64,000 nt of DNA from Planctomycetota bacterium (GCA_003389325.1 QQVE01000056.1:1-64000); one strand, 5' to 3'. Counted from the first letter of the stretch, positions 48,967 through 57,578 are shown. The notes: generated by a model not told the origin, from the letters alone. Made by a program: numbers and translations.

Positions 48967-49719
48967 CGCGCCATTCGATCTCGCGGCGCATGCCCGCGGG
49001 GAGAGCCTGCCATCGTGCAGGGCCGAGGCCACCAGCGCCGAGTTGCAGCCCGCACGCTCCAGCACGTCGAGGTCGGCCATCGAGCGGACTCCGCCACCGC
49101 CAACGATCTCCAGCCGTGAATCGAGACACGAGAGGCGCCGGCAAAGCGGTTCGGTGCCGACGCCCGCGCCCATGCCCACGCTGGCCAGGTCGAGCACGAT
49201 CATTCGGCGTACCCCCGCTCGCAGCGCCAATGCGGCGATCTGCATTGGGCTTAGCCCGGCCCATCCGGCGCCTACCAATGGCTTCCCGTGTTTCAAGTCG
49301 AGGCTGAAGATTAGCCGCCGCGGCTCGACCACCTGACCGATCGCGAAGAGCGTACGCGGTCCTGCGAGCGATTCCAGTCCCGCCACGATTCCCGAAATCG
49401 CTCGCCCCCCGGCTTCGAACTCGACCAAACGGCGTGCTTGGGCCGCGCTCTGCAGGCCGGCGTCGACCCACAGGTCGAGTCCTGCTTGCAGCAGGCTGCC
49501 GTACGTCGCGAAGCTGGCCGCATGGGCGCCTTGCTGGATGGCGTCCAGATCTGCCAGGTAGGCCTGGCGGAAGCCCAGTGAGACGAACGCCTTGGCGACA
49601 CTTTCGGGCCGGGCGTCCGCGCACAGCCTGCTTTCGATCGCCCGATAGTGGTCGCGTTGCCCGCCGACTCCGCGCACGATTTGGCCGCCCATCAGATCGA
49701 GGACCGGAATCACGCGCAC
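48925..49719 (-). CDS. HisA/HisF-related TIM-barrel protein
   Basis: 264 residues from GTG 49719, with AGGAG at a slightly long spacing. The barrel resembles HisA: VIPVLDLMGGQIVRG at the N-terminus, FRQAYLADLDAIQQG, and the phosphate loop EIVGGGGVRSMADLDVL near the C-terminus. It is shorter in the middle than HisA and lacks the usual second phosphate motif. It matches the hisA/F-related group often seen in organisms with tetrahydromethanopterin-type C1 metabolism, including planctomycetes. It is encoded on the - strand after the two preceding genes, likely as one transcript. Confidence 0.8.
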   Translation of the reverse strand: MRVIPVLDLMGGQIVRGVGGQRDHYRAIESRLCADARPESVAKAFVSLGFRQAYLADLDAIQQGAHAASFATYGSLLQAGLDLWVDAGLQSAAQARRLVEFEAGGRAISGIVAGLESLAGPRTLFAIGQVVEPRRLIFSLDLKHGKPLVGAGWAGLSPMQIAALALRAGVRRMIVLDLASVGMGAGVGTEPLCRRLSCLDSRLEIVGGGGVRSMADLDVLERAGCNSALVASALHDGRLSPRACAARSNGASPPLGVALFQEGR

Positions 49720-49758
49720 GCCCTGGCTGCTCCTGGGGAGAGGCTGATCGAAGGCTGC

Positions 49759-49875
49759 TTACACCCGCAGCGGGCCCGGCGGTCGCGGATTCGGGGGAAC
49801 CGGCGGCGACGATGGACTCGGCTCGGGGCGGGGCACCGGCGGCTGAGGCGGTTTTGGACCTTCGGGTGTCGACAT
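49759..49875 (-). CDS. Tiny proline-rich protein (38 residues)
   Basis: Start ATG 49875 follows GGGAG at about nine bases. The 38-residue product begins MSTPEGPKPPQPPVPRPEP and has 18 prolines (47%). It lies 19 bases after the stop of the repeat protein gene and 39 bases before the HisA/F-like start, in the same direction, consistent with one operon. Proline-rich tails often bind SH3-like or periplasmic partners; here no role is known. It could be a spurious GC-rich frame, but the ribosome site and position favour a real gene. Confidence 0.5.
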   Translation of the reverse strand: MSTPEGPKPPQPPVPRPEPSPSSPPVPPNPRPPGPLRV

Positions 49876-49894
49876 GGTGTCTCCCGGCGAAGCT

Positions 49895-51553
49895 CTAGTC
49901 CTGGATAATCCGCTCGCGATACAGCGGCATGTGGCGATAATACACTTCCAGGATCATCGCGGCCATCGCCGTGCAGTACAGTCGACCGCCGGCGCTCGAG
50001 CCGTGATCGGCTCCGTCGAAATACCAGCTTCCCAGCTCGTGACCTTGGCGCGACTGCGTTTCGACCAGGTAGTCGCGCATCACGGCGTTCCAACGCCTCC
50101 ACGGCGACCCGCCGAAGTGATGCATGACCTGCGTGGCGTAGTAGTTGTAGTACATGTTGTTTCGCATGTCGGACTTGTCGGTCGAAGGCCCGAGCTTGTC
50201 CAGGCCTTTGACGCCACGCACAAGCGGCGCTGTCTGCCGCGTCCAGCCGAGATACATGCGGCAAAGAAGCCCGATGGCGGTCGTGGCCGGACGCCGGGCC
50301 TCGGGCTTGGTGTAGCCGTAGACGGCGCCTCGCTCTCCCGCGACTGAATCGAGAAAGTAGCCGGTTCGTCGCAGCGTCGTGTGCGGCACGCGGAGGTACG
50401 CCATCTGAGCGCTCTTCAGCGCCATCAACTGCCAGCCTACGACGGAGGTGTCGCCCGGCGTTTGTGGATGATAGCGCCACCCGCCCCCTTCGTCGTGTTG
50501 AGCCCAGACAATGAAGTTCACTGCCTGCTGGGCGGCATCGCGCAACGCGTTATCGTGCGTCATGCCATAGGCTTCGCAGAGCACGATCGACGCTAGGCCA
50601 TGTCCGTACATCGTGCCGTCCGGGTCCCAGAGGCTGCCACGGTCCTTTTCGTGTTTCATGGACCGCAACAGGTATTTTAGTCCGCGGTCGATGGTGTCTT
50701 TGTACTCGCCGTTGCGATGGGTCTGGCCGGTTCCCAGAAAAGGCAGCAAGGCCAGCGCCGTGGCTGCGTTGGTGCCGGGGGTGTGGCCGGGGTCGTCACA
50801 GCGACCGTGGCAGTCGGGATGCCGATGGTGTTGAAACGTCCAGCTACCGTTGTATCGTTGGTGGGCCGCGAGCCACTGCAGGGCCAGGAACACCGCTTCC
50901 TCGCTTTGCTGGGTGCCGCCCCCCTGAATCAGCAACGCATGACGGGTATCGACGTCAAGGCGCGTCTCGAGGCCACTGCCGCCGACGCCCGCCAACAGGC
51001 TTTCGACGTCGATCTCGGCGGCCAGGTCGGGGCTGCCCGGCAGCACGGGTTCGGCCGGGTCCAGTTCGATCGTCGCCGGCGGCAAGTCGTCCAGCGGCTC
51101 CGGCGAAAGCGCGCTAAGGTCATCAAACTCCTCGGGTTGATCGAGTGCCTCGGTGCTGACCTCTTCGGTGAGTTCGGGTTCTTCGGCGTTTCCGAGTGTG
51201 GAAACGACCAGGGAGGGTCCCGCGTCGCGGCGACCCACCGCGAGCGATGTAAACAGGGCCAGCGTCAGGACCAGCAGCAAGTGAACGACGGTGCTGCCCA
51301 GCCAACTGGGCAGGTAGGTCACGAGGGTGTGCCAGATCGACTCTGTCTCGGCGGCGACTTGGATATCGACCGCTTCGTCCTCGGCTAGTCGAGGTTCGAG
51401 GGGGGTGAGATTCGCCAGTGCCGCGTCGAGTTCCCAGTGCGGGCCGGCAGGCGCTTTGCCGGGCAGAGGCGCGGGGCCCGCGACGCCAGATGCGGCGGAG
51501 GCCAACCCTTGGTCGGCTTGGTCCGCACTGGCTGGCGTCGAACGTTCACCCAT
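49895..51553 (-). CDS. Membrane-anchored squalene-cyclase-like repeat protein
   Basis: 552 residues if ATG 51553 is used, preceded by GGGAAG seven bases upstream; the frame is open to 51652. A single membrane helix near residue 85 (STVVHLLLVLTLALFTSLAVG) is followed by an acidic and proline-rich linker (residues 105-190). The C-terminal 350 residues form an alpha/alpha toroid with QW-like units (QRYNGSWTFQHH, DEGGGWRYHPQTPGDTSVVG, ARRPATTAIGLLCRMYLG). It has the same fold as the exported protein at 3196-4296 but carries a membrane anchor. Cyclase activity is not supported. Confidence 0.85.
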   Translation of the reverse strand: MGERSTPASADQADQGLASAASGVAGPAPLPGKAPAGPHWELDAALANLTPLEPRLAEDEAVDIQVAAETESIWHTLVTYLPSWLGSTVVHLLLVLTLALFTSLAVGRRDAGPSLVVSTLGNAEEPELTEEVSTEALDQPEEFDDLSALSPEPLDDLPPATIELDPAEPVLPGSPDLAAEIDVESLLAGVGGSGLETRLDVDTRHALLIQGGGTQQSEEAVFLALQWLAAHQRYNGSWTFQHHRHPDCHGRCDDPGHTPGTNAATALALLPFLGTGQTHRNGEYKDTIDRGLKYLLRSMKHEKDRGSLWDPDGTMYGHGLASIVLCEAYGMTHDNALRDAAQQAVNFIVWAQHDEGGGWRYHPQTPGDTSVVGWQLMALKSAQMAYLRVPHTTLRRTGYFLDSVAGERGAVYGYTKPEARRPATTAIGLLCRMYLGWTRQTAPLVRGVKGLDKLGPSTDKSDMRNNMYYNYYATQVMHHFGGSPWRRWNAVMRDYLVETQSRQGHELGSWYFDGADHGSSAGGRLYCTAMAAMILEVYYRHMPLYRERIIQD

Positions 51554-51795
51554 CCCGACTCTTCCCGGTTTGAACGCGGGGGCCACACGCAAAAGTAGGT
51601 GGGACGAAGATGCCCCCGCTTTAGACTGCATCGGCGCGGCGAAAGCCCGCACCCTCAGTGTAGCAATCGGCGGCCGGCCGCGTATACTTTTGGCCGCAGT
51701 TTCCCCTGGTCAGGGGCCACTTTCGCGCGGTACAATCCGCGTTTCGCTTTACCGGGGTTTTGAAGCATCGGTCCCCACCGATCAGGAGCGGTCGC

Positions 51796-51960
51796 ATGGC
51801 CAAGAACAAGAAGAAAGTCGAGACTGTGTTCCTCGTCTGTGAGGAAACCGGGGACTACAACTACACGATTCGGCGGAAGCCCGGTGGCGAGAAGCTGAAG
51901 CTGATGAAGTTCAGCCCCCGTCTGCGCAAGCACACGCAGCACACCGAAAAGAAGAAATAG
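51796..51960 (+). CDS. rpmG: Ribosomal protein L33
   Basis: 54 residues from ATG 51796, with CAGGAGCG upstream. The sequence is a clear L33: ETVFLVCEETGDYNYTIRR, then LKLMKFSPRLRKHTQH. The zinc-binding Cys pairs of C+ type L33 are largely absent, with one Cys at residue 15. It is part of the large ribosomal subunit. It lies between the - strand repeat-protein gene and recJ. Confidence 0.95.
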   Translation: MAKNKKKVETVFLVCEETGDYNYTIRRKPGGEKLKLMKFSPRLRKHTQHTEKKK

Positions 51961-52139
51961 CGTCCGTCGCTTTGCCGCGCCTCCTGTGCGGCCCCGGGCT
52001 GCCAAAGCGGTCTCTCGCTTTGTTGCGCATCAGCCCCCGAGTGCTCCGGTCGAGTTGCTTGTCGAGCGGCCGGCCATGTGTTTCAATGGCGCCTGCATTG
52101 TCAGGGGAGCTTCGCAGGCCGCCAGCGCGCAAGGAAGAC

Positions 52140-53903
52140 ATGCCCAAACTGTGGCGGATTCATCCTCACGATTCGGCCCGGGTCGTCGCACTCGAACGAT
52201 CGGCGGCCGTCCCGGCCGTCGTCGCCCAGTTGCTGCTGTGCCGCGGCATTCACGACGCGACCAGCGCGCGTCACTTTCTCGAGGCCCGGCTCACGAGTCT
52301 TCGCGACCCTGAAGATCTGCCCGGTGCGGCGGCGGCCGCCGACCGCATCATGCGGGCCATTGAAGCCGGCAAGAAGATCGTCATCTACGGCGACTACGAC
52401 GTCGACGGCATGAGCGGCACGGCGATTCTCTATCGCTGCCTGCAAATGCTTGGCGCGGCGGTGCGCTATTACGTTCCGCATCGGATCGAGGAAGGCTACG
52501 GACTCAACTTCGACGCTCTGACCGCGTTGGCCAGCCAGGGCGCAGGCATGATCGTCACCGTCGACTGCGGAGCGACCAGCGCCCGCGAAGCCGCGCACGC
52601 CAGGGGGCTGGGACTGGAACTGGTGGTGACCGACCACCACCATCTGAGCGAAGCCTTGCCGGAAGCCGACGCGATCGTGCACCCGGCGTTACCCGGCAGC
52701 GGCTATCCGTTCACGGGGCTCTGCGGCGCCGGAGTGGCATTCAAGCTGGCCTGGGCTTTGTGCCAGCGGGCGAGCCAGGCCAAGAAGGTGAGCCCGTCGA
52801 TGCGTGCTTTCCTGATGCAGGCAGTCGGCCTGGCCGCGCTGGGAACCGTGGCCGACGTGGTCCCGCTGGTGGACGAGAACCGCGTGCTGGTGCGGCACGG
52901 GTTGACCAGTTTGCGCGAGCGACCGGTCACGGGTGCGGCGGCGTTGTGGAAGTTGCTTGAGTGCGAGGGTCCCGCTCCTTTGTCGAGCGAAGACATTGCC
53001 TTCAAGTTTGCCCCGCGGCTCAACGCCGCCGGACGATTGGGGCAGGCCACGCTCGGTGTGGAGTTGCTCACGACCGATTCCTCGGAACGGGCGGATGCGT
53101 TGGCGGCCTACCTGCACGAGTTAAATGCCAGCCGCGAGAGCCTCGAACGCAGCATTTACCTGGCCGCCAACAAGCAGGCCACCGAGCAGTTCGATCCTGA
53201 GGCGGACGCGGCGCTCGTGTTGGCCGAGCGGGGTTGGCATCCGGGCGTGATCGGGATCGTCGCCTCGCGATTGGCCGAGAAGTTTCATCGTCCGGTCGTG
53301 CTGATCGCGCTGGACGCCGTGGGCAGCAAGCCCGGCATCGGCTCGGCCCGCAGCGCTGGGGGACTGCCGTTGCACGCGGCCTTTACGGCGTGTTCCGAGC
53401 ACCTGCTGAGCCATGGCGGGCACGCCGCCGCCGCCGGACTGCGCATCGACGAGAACTGCGTCGATGCCTTCCGCACCCAGTTCTGCGAGTTTGCGGCTGC
53501 GGAAATGTCCGACTCGGCGCGCACGGCCGAGTTGCGAATCGATGCCGAAGTGCCCTTCAGCGCGCTGACGACCGGCGCGGTTGCCGATCTCGAGCGGTTG
53601 GCCCCGTTTGGCGAGTCGAATCCGCGGCCATTGCTGTGTGCATCAAACGTCACGCTGGGCGAGCCCCCCAGGCCGGTCGGCGGCGGCCAGCGGCATTTGT
53701 CGCTTCGACTGGTGCAGCACGGCGTACAATTTAAAGGAATTGCCTTTGGCGGCGGCGAATGGGCCGACGAGCTTGCCGCGGTACCTGGTCCGATCGCCGT
53801 GGCGTTTCGCCCGTTCGTGAATCATTTTCGCGGCCGCCGCTCTGTCGAGTTGCAGGTTTGCGATTGGCAGCCAGCGACCGCCGCCAGCGAGAAGTGCGCC
53901 TGA
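52140..53903 (+). CDS. recJ: Single-stranded-DNA-specific exonuclease RecJ
   Basis: 587 residues from ATG 52140 after AAGGAAG; upstream in-frame starts lack a ribosome site. RecJ degrades ssDNA 5' to 3' in recombination and repair. DHH motifs: VIYGDYDVDGMSGTA (motif I), VTVDCGATSA (II), ELVVTDHHHLSE (III), and the DHHA1-like segment KPGIGSARSAGGLPLHAAF with GGHAAAAGLRI near the C-terminus. Length fits bacterial RecJ. Confidence 0.95.
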   Translation: MPKLWRIHPHDSARVVALERSAAVPAVVAQLLLCRGIHDATSARHFLEARLTSLRDPEDLPGAAAAADRIMRAIEAGKKIVIYGDYDVDGMSGTAILYRCLQMLGAAVRYYVPHRIEEGYGLNFDALTALASQGAGMIVTVDCGATSAREAAHARGLGLELVVTDHHHLSEALPEADAIVHPALPGSGYPFTGLCGAGVAFKLAWALCQRASQAKKVSPSMRAFLMQAVGLAALGTVADVVPLVDENRVLVRHGLTSLRERPVTGAAALWKLLECEGPAPLSSEDIAFKFAPRLNAAGRLGQATLGVELLTTDSSERADALAAYLHELNASRESLERSIYLAANKQATEQFDPEADAALVLAERGWHPGVIGIVASRLAEKFHRPVVLIALDAVGSKPGIGSARSAGGLPLHAAFTACSEHLLSHGGHAAAAGLRIDENCVDAFRTQFCEFAAAEMSDSARTAELRIDAEVPFSALTTGAVADLERLAPFGESNPRPLLCASNVTLGEPPRPVGGGQRHLSLRLVQHGVQFKGIAFGGGEWADELAAVPGPIAVAFRPFVNHFRGRRSVELQVCDWQPATAASEKCA

Positions 53904-53940
53904 TCCGACTCCGGGCGCAGAATCGACGCGGGGACTGCCA

Positions 53941-54582
53941 GTGTCTGAGGACTCGCCCTACCGAGCCGTTCGCCAGGAGATGCTCGAGCTGCTCAGGCAG
54001 CGGGGCATTCGCTCGGGGCGCGTGCTGTCGGCCATGGCGCGCGTGCCGCGCGAGCGCTTCGTGCCCGAGAGCGTTCGCCACCTGGCATACGCCGACCGAG
54101 CGCTGCCGATCGGCAGCGAGCAGACGATCAGCCAGCCGTTCATCGTGGCCCTGATGACCGAAGCACTTGCACTGGAGGGGACCGAGTCGGTGCTGGAGGT
54201 CGGCACCGGCAGCGGCTACCAGGCCGCCATCCTGGGCGAGCTGGCCGATCGCGTCGTCAGCATCGAGCGTCATCAGGAGCTTTCCGCCCGGGCGAAGCGA
54301 GTGCTCGACGAGCTCGGCTACGCCAACGTGACCTGCATCGTCGGCGACGGCACGCAGGGTTGGCTCGACGGGGCGCCCTACGACCGCATTCTGGTGGCGG
54401 CTGCTGCGGCACACGTGCCGCCGGCACTCGAAGAGCAGTTGGCCGATCGCGGGATCCTGGTCATTCCCGTGGGTTCGCCCGAGGGGCAGGTCCTTCAGGC
54501 CTACCGCAAGAGCGGCGGGAAGCTCCACGCCGAGCCGCTGTCAGGCTGCCGCTTTGTGCCCCTGGTCGGCGCCCAGGACTAA
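53941..54582 (+). CDS. pcm: Protein-L-isoaspartate O-methyltransferase
   Basis: 213 residues from GTG 53941. It methylates L-isoaspartyl residues with SAM to start repair of damaged proteins. Motifs: AYADRALPIGSEQTISQPFIVA, SAM loop LEVGTGSGYQAAIL, and VPPALEEQLADRGILVIPVG. Length is typical. It follows recJ by 37 bases and may be co-transcribed. Confidence 0.95.
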   Translation: MSEDSPYRAVRQEMLELLRQRGIRSGRVLSAMARVPRERFVPESVRHLAYADRALPIGSEQTISQPFIVALMTEALALEGTESVLEVGTGSGYQAAILGELADRVVSIERHQELSARAKRVLDELGYANVTCIVGDGTQGWLDGAPYDRILVAAAAAHVPPALEEQLADRGILVIPVGSPEGQVLQAYRKSGGKLHAEPLSGCRFVPLVGAQD

Positions 54583-54700
54583 AACCGCGGGCGATCCTGC
54601 CTGTTTGGCGGTCCGCGCCGGTGTTTTGCTGCTCGCGTTCTGCCCCCATCCGCCGTTGACCCATGCCCCGGCGCAAGTAGAATACGTAACTTCCCAACCT

Positions 54701-54775
54701 CGGGGCGTAGCTCAGCCTGGCTAGAGCGCTGCGTTCGGGACGCAGAGGTCGCTTGTTCAAATCAAGTCGCCCCGA
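54701..54775 (+). tRNA. tRNA-Pro (anticodon CGG), integration site
   Basis: A 75-nt cloverleaf: acceptor CGGGGCG pairs with CGCCCCG, discriminator A. Anticodon stem CTGCG/CGCAG encloses TTCGGGA, so the anticodon is CGG (proline). The 3' part overlaps the end of the - strand recombinase (54757-54775). This indicates that the mobile element integrated here and regenerated the tRNA 3' end. CCA is not encoded. Confidence 0.96.
54757..54775. other. Candidate attachment (att) site in tRNA-Pro 3' end
   Basis: The 19 bases at the tRNA 3' end encode the antisense last six codons and stop of the recombinase. This matches an element junction, with core att sequence in the T-arm/acceptor region. The other end of the element, which should carry a repeated copy, is not in this window, so the assignment is inferred. 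Confidence 0.5.
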
Positions 54776-56247
54776 CTATCTTTCGAAACGAGCCCTTTGG
54801 CGAGCACGTCGAAGGGCTTTCTTATGTCGCAGACGAGAGTTGCGTCGTCGAGACGGCAGTTCAAAAAGACGATATCGAGGATGCGGCGTTTGGTCGCATA
54901 GTCTGCCGTAAGCCACGTCTGTCGCAGCGTTTGGGAGAGTTCAAAAACCTTGGCGGCGAGATCAGCCGTCTCGTCGTGACTGCGGTCCAAGACATCGAGC
55001 TGCAGCTTGATCCGCGCGAGTCGGTCCCTCAGTTCGGTTTGCTTGGCGGCAAATATCTCTTGGTCGATCTGATCGTCGATCCGCAAGTTGAGCAGTCGAT
55101 CCTGCTGATTGATGAGCAGGGCTTCTTGACGCAGCAACTCGGATCGTTGTGCCCGCGCGTCTTCCTGGGCATCGCGGGTTTGGGAAACCAGCACTTGCCT
55201 GAACCAGTCCCGTACGGCGTCGTCTTCGATCCGGATGCGATCGAACACGTTCAGGACCTGCGCGTCGAGTTGAGCCTCGGTGACGCGAATGCGCGGATGG
55301 TCGGCAACGTTGTAGTACGTGCAGCGGTAGTAGATATAGACGCGTTCGCCGGCTTTCGTCTGCCTGGTCTTGCGCTCACCGGTAATCGGATGGCCACAGT
55401 GACCGCACTGGATGAATTCGCCCACATAGGTCATGGCGTGCGACTGGTAGACGTGGCCGCCGAGCAGGGCTTGCACGCGATCCCACGTGCCGCGATCGAC
55501 CAGTGGCTCATGCTTGCCGGGATACCACTGCCCGCGAAACTCGATCTCGCCGATGTACGCGCGATCACGGAGCATGCCGTGCAACGAGCCGCGGAGGAAC
55601 TTGGGCGTGGACGCGCGGTACGGCCGCCCCTCGGCGGCCATCCGGTCGATCACGCCGTCGAGGGTAAGATTCTCGTACGCATAGAGGTGAAAGAACCGGC
55701 GGACGTTCGCTGCCGCGACAGGATCGACCACGACAATGCCACGTCCGTCCTTGCGCACGTTCTTGTAGCCGTACGGGGCCTTGCCGACAAACCAACCCTC
55801 TTGCACACGCCGAGCCAACCCTTCGCGGACGTCGATGGACTGCTGCTCAGTGTAGAACGACGCCATGTTGGCCAGCGTGCGCCGCATCATGCGTCCCGCG
55901 GGTGTGGATTCCGTCGGCTGCGAGACGGAGATAAACGGCACGTTGTACTCGGACTCCAGACGCTCCAGTTCCACGTAGTCGAAGAGATTGCGGGCCGCGC
56001 GATCGACCTTGTAGAACAGCAGCCCGTCTAAAAAACCAGCGTTTTTCTTGGCGTACGCGATCAGTTCATGGAACGTCTTGCGTTCGTCGTGTTTGCTGGC
56101 GGTTTCGGCAATGCGAAACAGACGGACGATCTCACCGCCGTTCTGGACAGCGAAGCGTCGTAAGGCGTCCTCCTGCACCTCCAGCGAAAAACCCTCGCGC
56201 TCTTGTTCACGGCTGCTGACGCGGGCCAGGGCGACGAACTGCTTCAT
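54757..56247 (-). CDS. Large serine recombinase (site-specific integrase)
   Basis: 496 residues from ATG 56247, with CGGAGAG upstream; the open frame continues 14 codons above. Resolvase domain 4-150 with catalytic Ser11 in ALARVSSREQE and the LLFYKVDRAARN segment. Recombinase domain about 165-265, zinc ribbon from Cys281/Cys284 (CGHCGHPITG), and a coiled-coil DNA-binding part (about 370-440). It integrates and excises the element. Its stop lies inside tRNA-Pro, so it sits at one end of the element, as expected for an integrase. Confidence 0.93.
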   Translation of the reverse strand: MKQFVALARVSSREQEREGFSLEVQEDALRRFAVQNGGEIVRLFRIAETASKHDERKTFHELIAYAKKNAGFLDGLLFYKVDRAARNLFDYVELERLESEYNVPFISVSQPTESTPAGRMMRRTLANMASFYTEQQSIDVREGLARRVQEGWFVGKAPYGYKNVRKDGRGIVVVDPVAAANVRRFFHLYAYENLTLDGVIDRMAAEGRPYRASTPKFLRGSLHGMLRDRAYIGEIEFRGQWYPGKHEPLVDRGTWDRVQALLGGHVYQSHAMTYVGEFIQCGHCGHPITGERKTRQTKAGERVYIYYRCTYYNVADHPRIRVTEAQLDAQVLNVFDRIRIEDDAVRDWFRQVLVSQTRDAQEDARAQRSELLRQEALLINQQDRLLNLRIDDQIDQEIFAAKQTELRDRLARIKLQLDVLDRSHDETADLAAKVFELSQTLRQTWLTADYATKRRILDIVFLNCRLDDATLVCDIRKPFDVLAKGLVSKDSRGDLI

Positions 56248-56476
56248 GACGTTGCTCTCCGTGGAGTGAATCGCACAGCAAGGCGACATTCATGATCATT
56301 GCCAGCGCGTCGCCACTCGTCAACGGCTCCTCGTAGTACCGCTGCCAAGTCTGGATCGTTTGCGCGATGAGTTCCGCAGTCACCCAAGCCGGCGCGCCGG
56401 CGGGCACGAGCGAGGGCTGCTGGGTGCGCGCTATGCCTGGTGGTTGCGAAACGTTGTCGACTGGTCGTTGCGCCAT
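56207..56476 (-). CDS. Small conserved helical protein before recombinase
   Basis: 89 residues from ATG 56476. The 3' end overlaps the recombinase start by 41 bases. The first 33 residues are proline/serine-rich, then PAWVTAELIAQTIQTWQRYYEEPLTS and the helical GDALAMIMNVALLCDSLHG. Similar small ORFs with an ELIxxTIxxWQ pattern precede serine recombinases in other planctomycete elements, as I recall. It may be a recombination directionality or regulatory protein; this is inference. Confidence 0.6.
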   Translation of the reverse strand: MAQRPVDNVSQPPGIARTQQPSLVPAGAPAWVTAELIAQTIQTWQRYYEEPLTSGDALAMIMNVALLCDSLHGEQRHEAVRRPGPRQQP

Positions 56477-56636
56477 GGCCCGTCTCCGCCGGTGGAGAAA
56501 CAAGGAGGCGCAGCGTGCCGTGAGAAGCCCGGCGGGCTGCGAAAACGGCTGGCAATCAGCCATGCGGCCGATGCGCGTCATGGGTCGGGCTTCGTTGCCC
56601 GACGCTGTGAACGCGCGCTCGGTCCCTTACGAGGAG

Positions 56637-56660
56637 GGGAGGCAGTTACGGCTGCCTCCC
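56637..56660. repeat. Stem-loop with TTACGG loop, after gene A
   Basis: GGGAGGCAG (56637-56645) and CTGCCTCCC (56652-56660) form a 9-bp stem around TTACGG. It lies 20 bases after the stop of the - strand gene at 56680-57225. It is the first of four stem-loops in the element that share this loop core. Confidence 0.75.
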
Positions 56661-56679
56661 GAGTCGTCCGCTCTTGGCG

Positions 56680-57225
56680 TCAATCCTCGGCGATGGGTGC
56701 CATCGCTAAGGCTTCACGTTGCAGCGTGGTCTGCGGTGCTCCCAGTAGGTCGTCAACCTTCTCCCAAAGGTCTTTGATCTGCTTGGGCGAGGTCGCAAGC
56801 CACACGGTGTCGAGCAGGTTCTCCTTCTCCGTGCGGAGGGTGAGAATCTCGCGGCCGCGCTTCGTCTCAGCGAGCAGTTCGTCCTCGTGCGCGAGCTGCC
56901 GCTTGTCGAGGGATTCCTCGATGTCGCTCTTGAAGCGCCAGACGTCTACCTGACGCACAGGAATGCCGCGAAGTATCGCGAGCATTTCCTTTTGCGTCCG
57001 GGTTTTTTTGGCGTCCAATGCCTCTTGTTGCCGACGAATCCTATCGAGACGGTCGTCAAGCTTGGCGATGCCAAGAGAATCGAGCGCCCGCCTGCGTGCC
57101 GCCTCGCGAACGTCGTCCATGAACCCGGGTTCGTCGGAGCAAAGGGCCTCGATCTGCTTGGCGATCCGTCGCTCGATCCGCTCCTTCCAGTGCTCCTTTT
57201 CCTTGACGGTGAGTGAATGTGACAT
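56680..57225 (-). CDS. Coiled-coil protein, unknown function (gene A)
   Basis: 181 residues from ATG 57225. The whole protein is charged and helical (Lys, Glu, Arg, Gln), for example EKEHWKERIERRIAKQIEAL, KLDDRLDRIRRQQEALDAKK and LLAETKRGREILTLRTEKENLL, consistent with a long coiled coil. No family is recognised. The 28-nt leader before the ATG contains TTTCCCC and no Shine-Dalgarno, and a stem-loop lies directly upstream (57254-57272). A further stem-loop follows the stop. Confidence 0.7.
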   Translation of the reverse strand: MSHSLTVKEKEHWKERIERRIAKQIEALCSDEPGFMDDVREAARRRALDSLGIAKLDDRLDRIRRQQEALDAKKTRTQKEMLAILRGIPVRQVDVWRFKSDIEESLDKRQLAHEDELLAETKRGREILTLRTEKENLLDTVWLATSPKQIKDLWEKVDDLLGAPQTTLQREALAMAPIAED

Positions 57226-57253
57226 GATAGAAAATGGGGAAATGAAACTACGC
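57226..57253 (-). promoter_or_regulatory. Conserved pyrimidine-rich leader of gene A
   Basis: On the - strand the 28 bases before ATG 57225 read GCGTAGTTTCATTTCCCC followed by ATTTTCTATC. It closely matches the leader of gene B (58062-58088). There is no Shine-Dalgarno sequence in it, so translation must start differently or depend on the leader structure. Confidence 0.55.
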
Positions 57254-57272
57254 GCCAGCCTCGAATGCTGGC
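57254..57272. repeat. Leader stem-loop of gene A
   Basis: GCCAGC (57254-57259) and GCTGGC (57267-57272) form a 6-bp stem around CTCGAAT. It abuts the pyrimidine leader of gene A. Confidence 0.6.
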
Positions 57273-57540
57273 GGGGTGGGGGAGTCCACACCAAGGACCC
57301 GCCGCGCCGTCCGTAACCGGCGTCAAGCGCGTCCTCGATGGTGTGGCTGCACGATGGACTGAACATTGTTCTTTCGATATGTGATGCGTGCCATGCATCA
57401 GCGAGGCACGATGAGTATCGATTCGAGGGTTGCGGCGACGATTCGGCCTGGCCCCTGAAAGTGCTCCATTCAATCGGTGAACGGCGGTTGATTCGCCCTG
57501 CGGCGAACTCTATCGACCGTCGCCCGATTGCGCCGGGCGG
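57273..57540. other. Spacer between genes A and B of the small-gene array
   Basis: About 270 bases of the 350-base gap between genes A and B. It contains a TTACGG-loop stem-loop at 57305-57322 and otherwise only frames of GC-driven type. No gene is supported. Confidence 0.5.
57305..57322. repeat. Stem-loop with GTTACGGA loop (minus sense)
   Basis: CGCCG (57305-57309) pairs with CGGCG (57318-57322) around TCCGTAAC; on the - strand the loop reads GTTACGGA. It lies 32 bases upstream of the leader stem-loop of gene A. It has the same loop as the stem-loop at 58130-58149. Confidence 0.65.
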
Positions 57541-57568
57541 CGGGAAGATAGTTACGGCTACCTTCCCG
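57541..57568. repeat. Stem-loop with TTACGG loop, after gene B
   Basis: An 11-position stem with one mismatch (CGGGAAG A TAG against CTA C CTTCCCG) around TTACGG. It lies 11 bases after the stop of gene B on the - strand. Confidence 0.75.
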
Positions 57569-57578
57569 ACCTGGCAAT

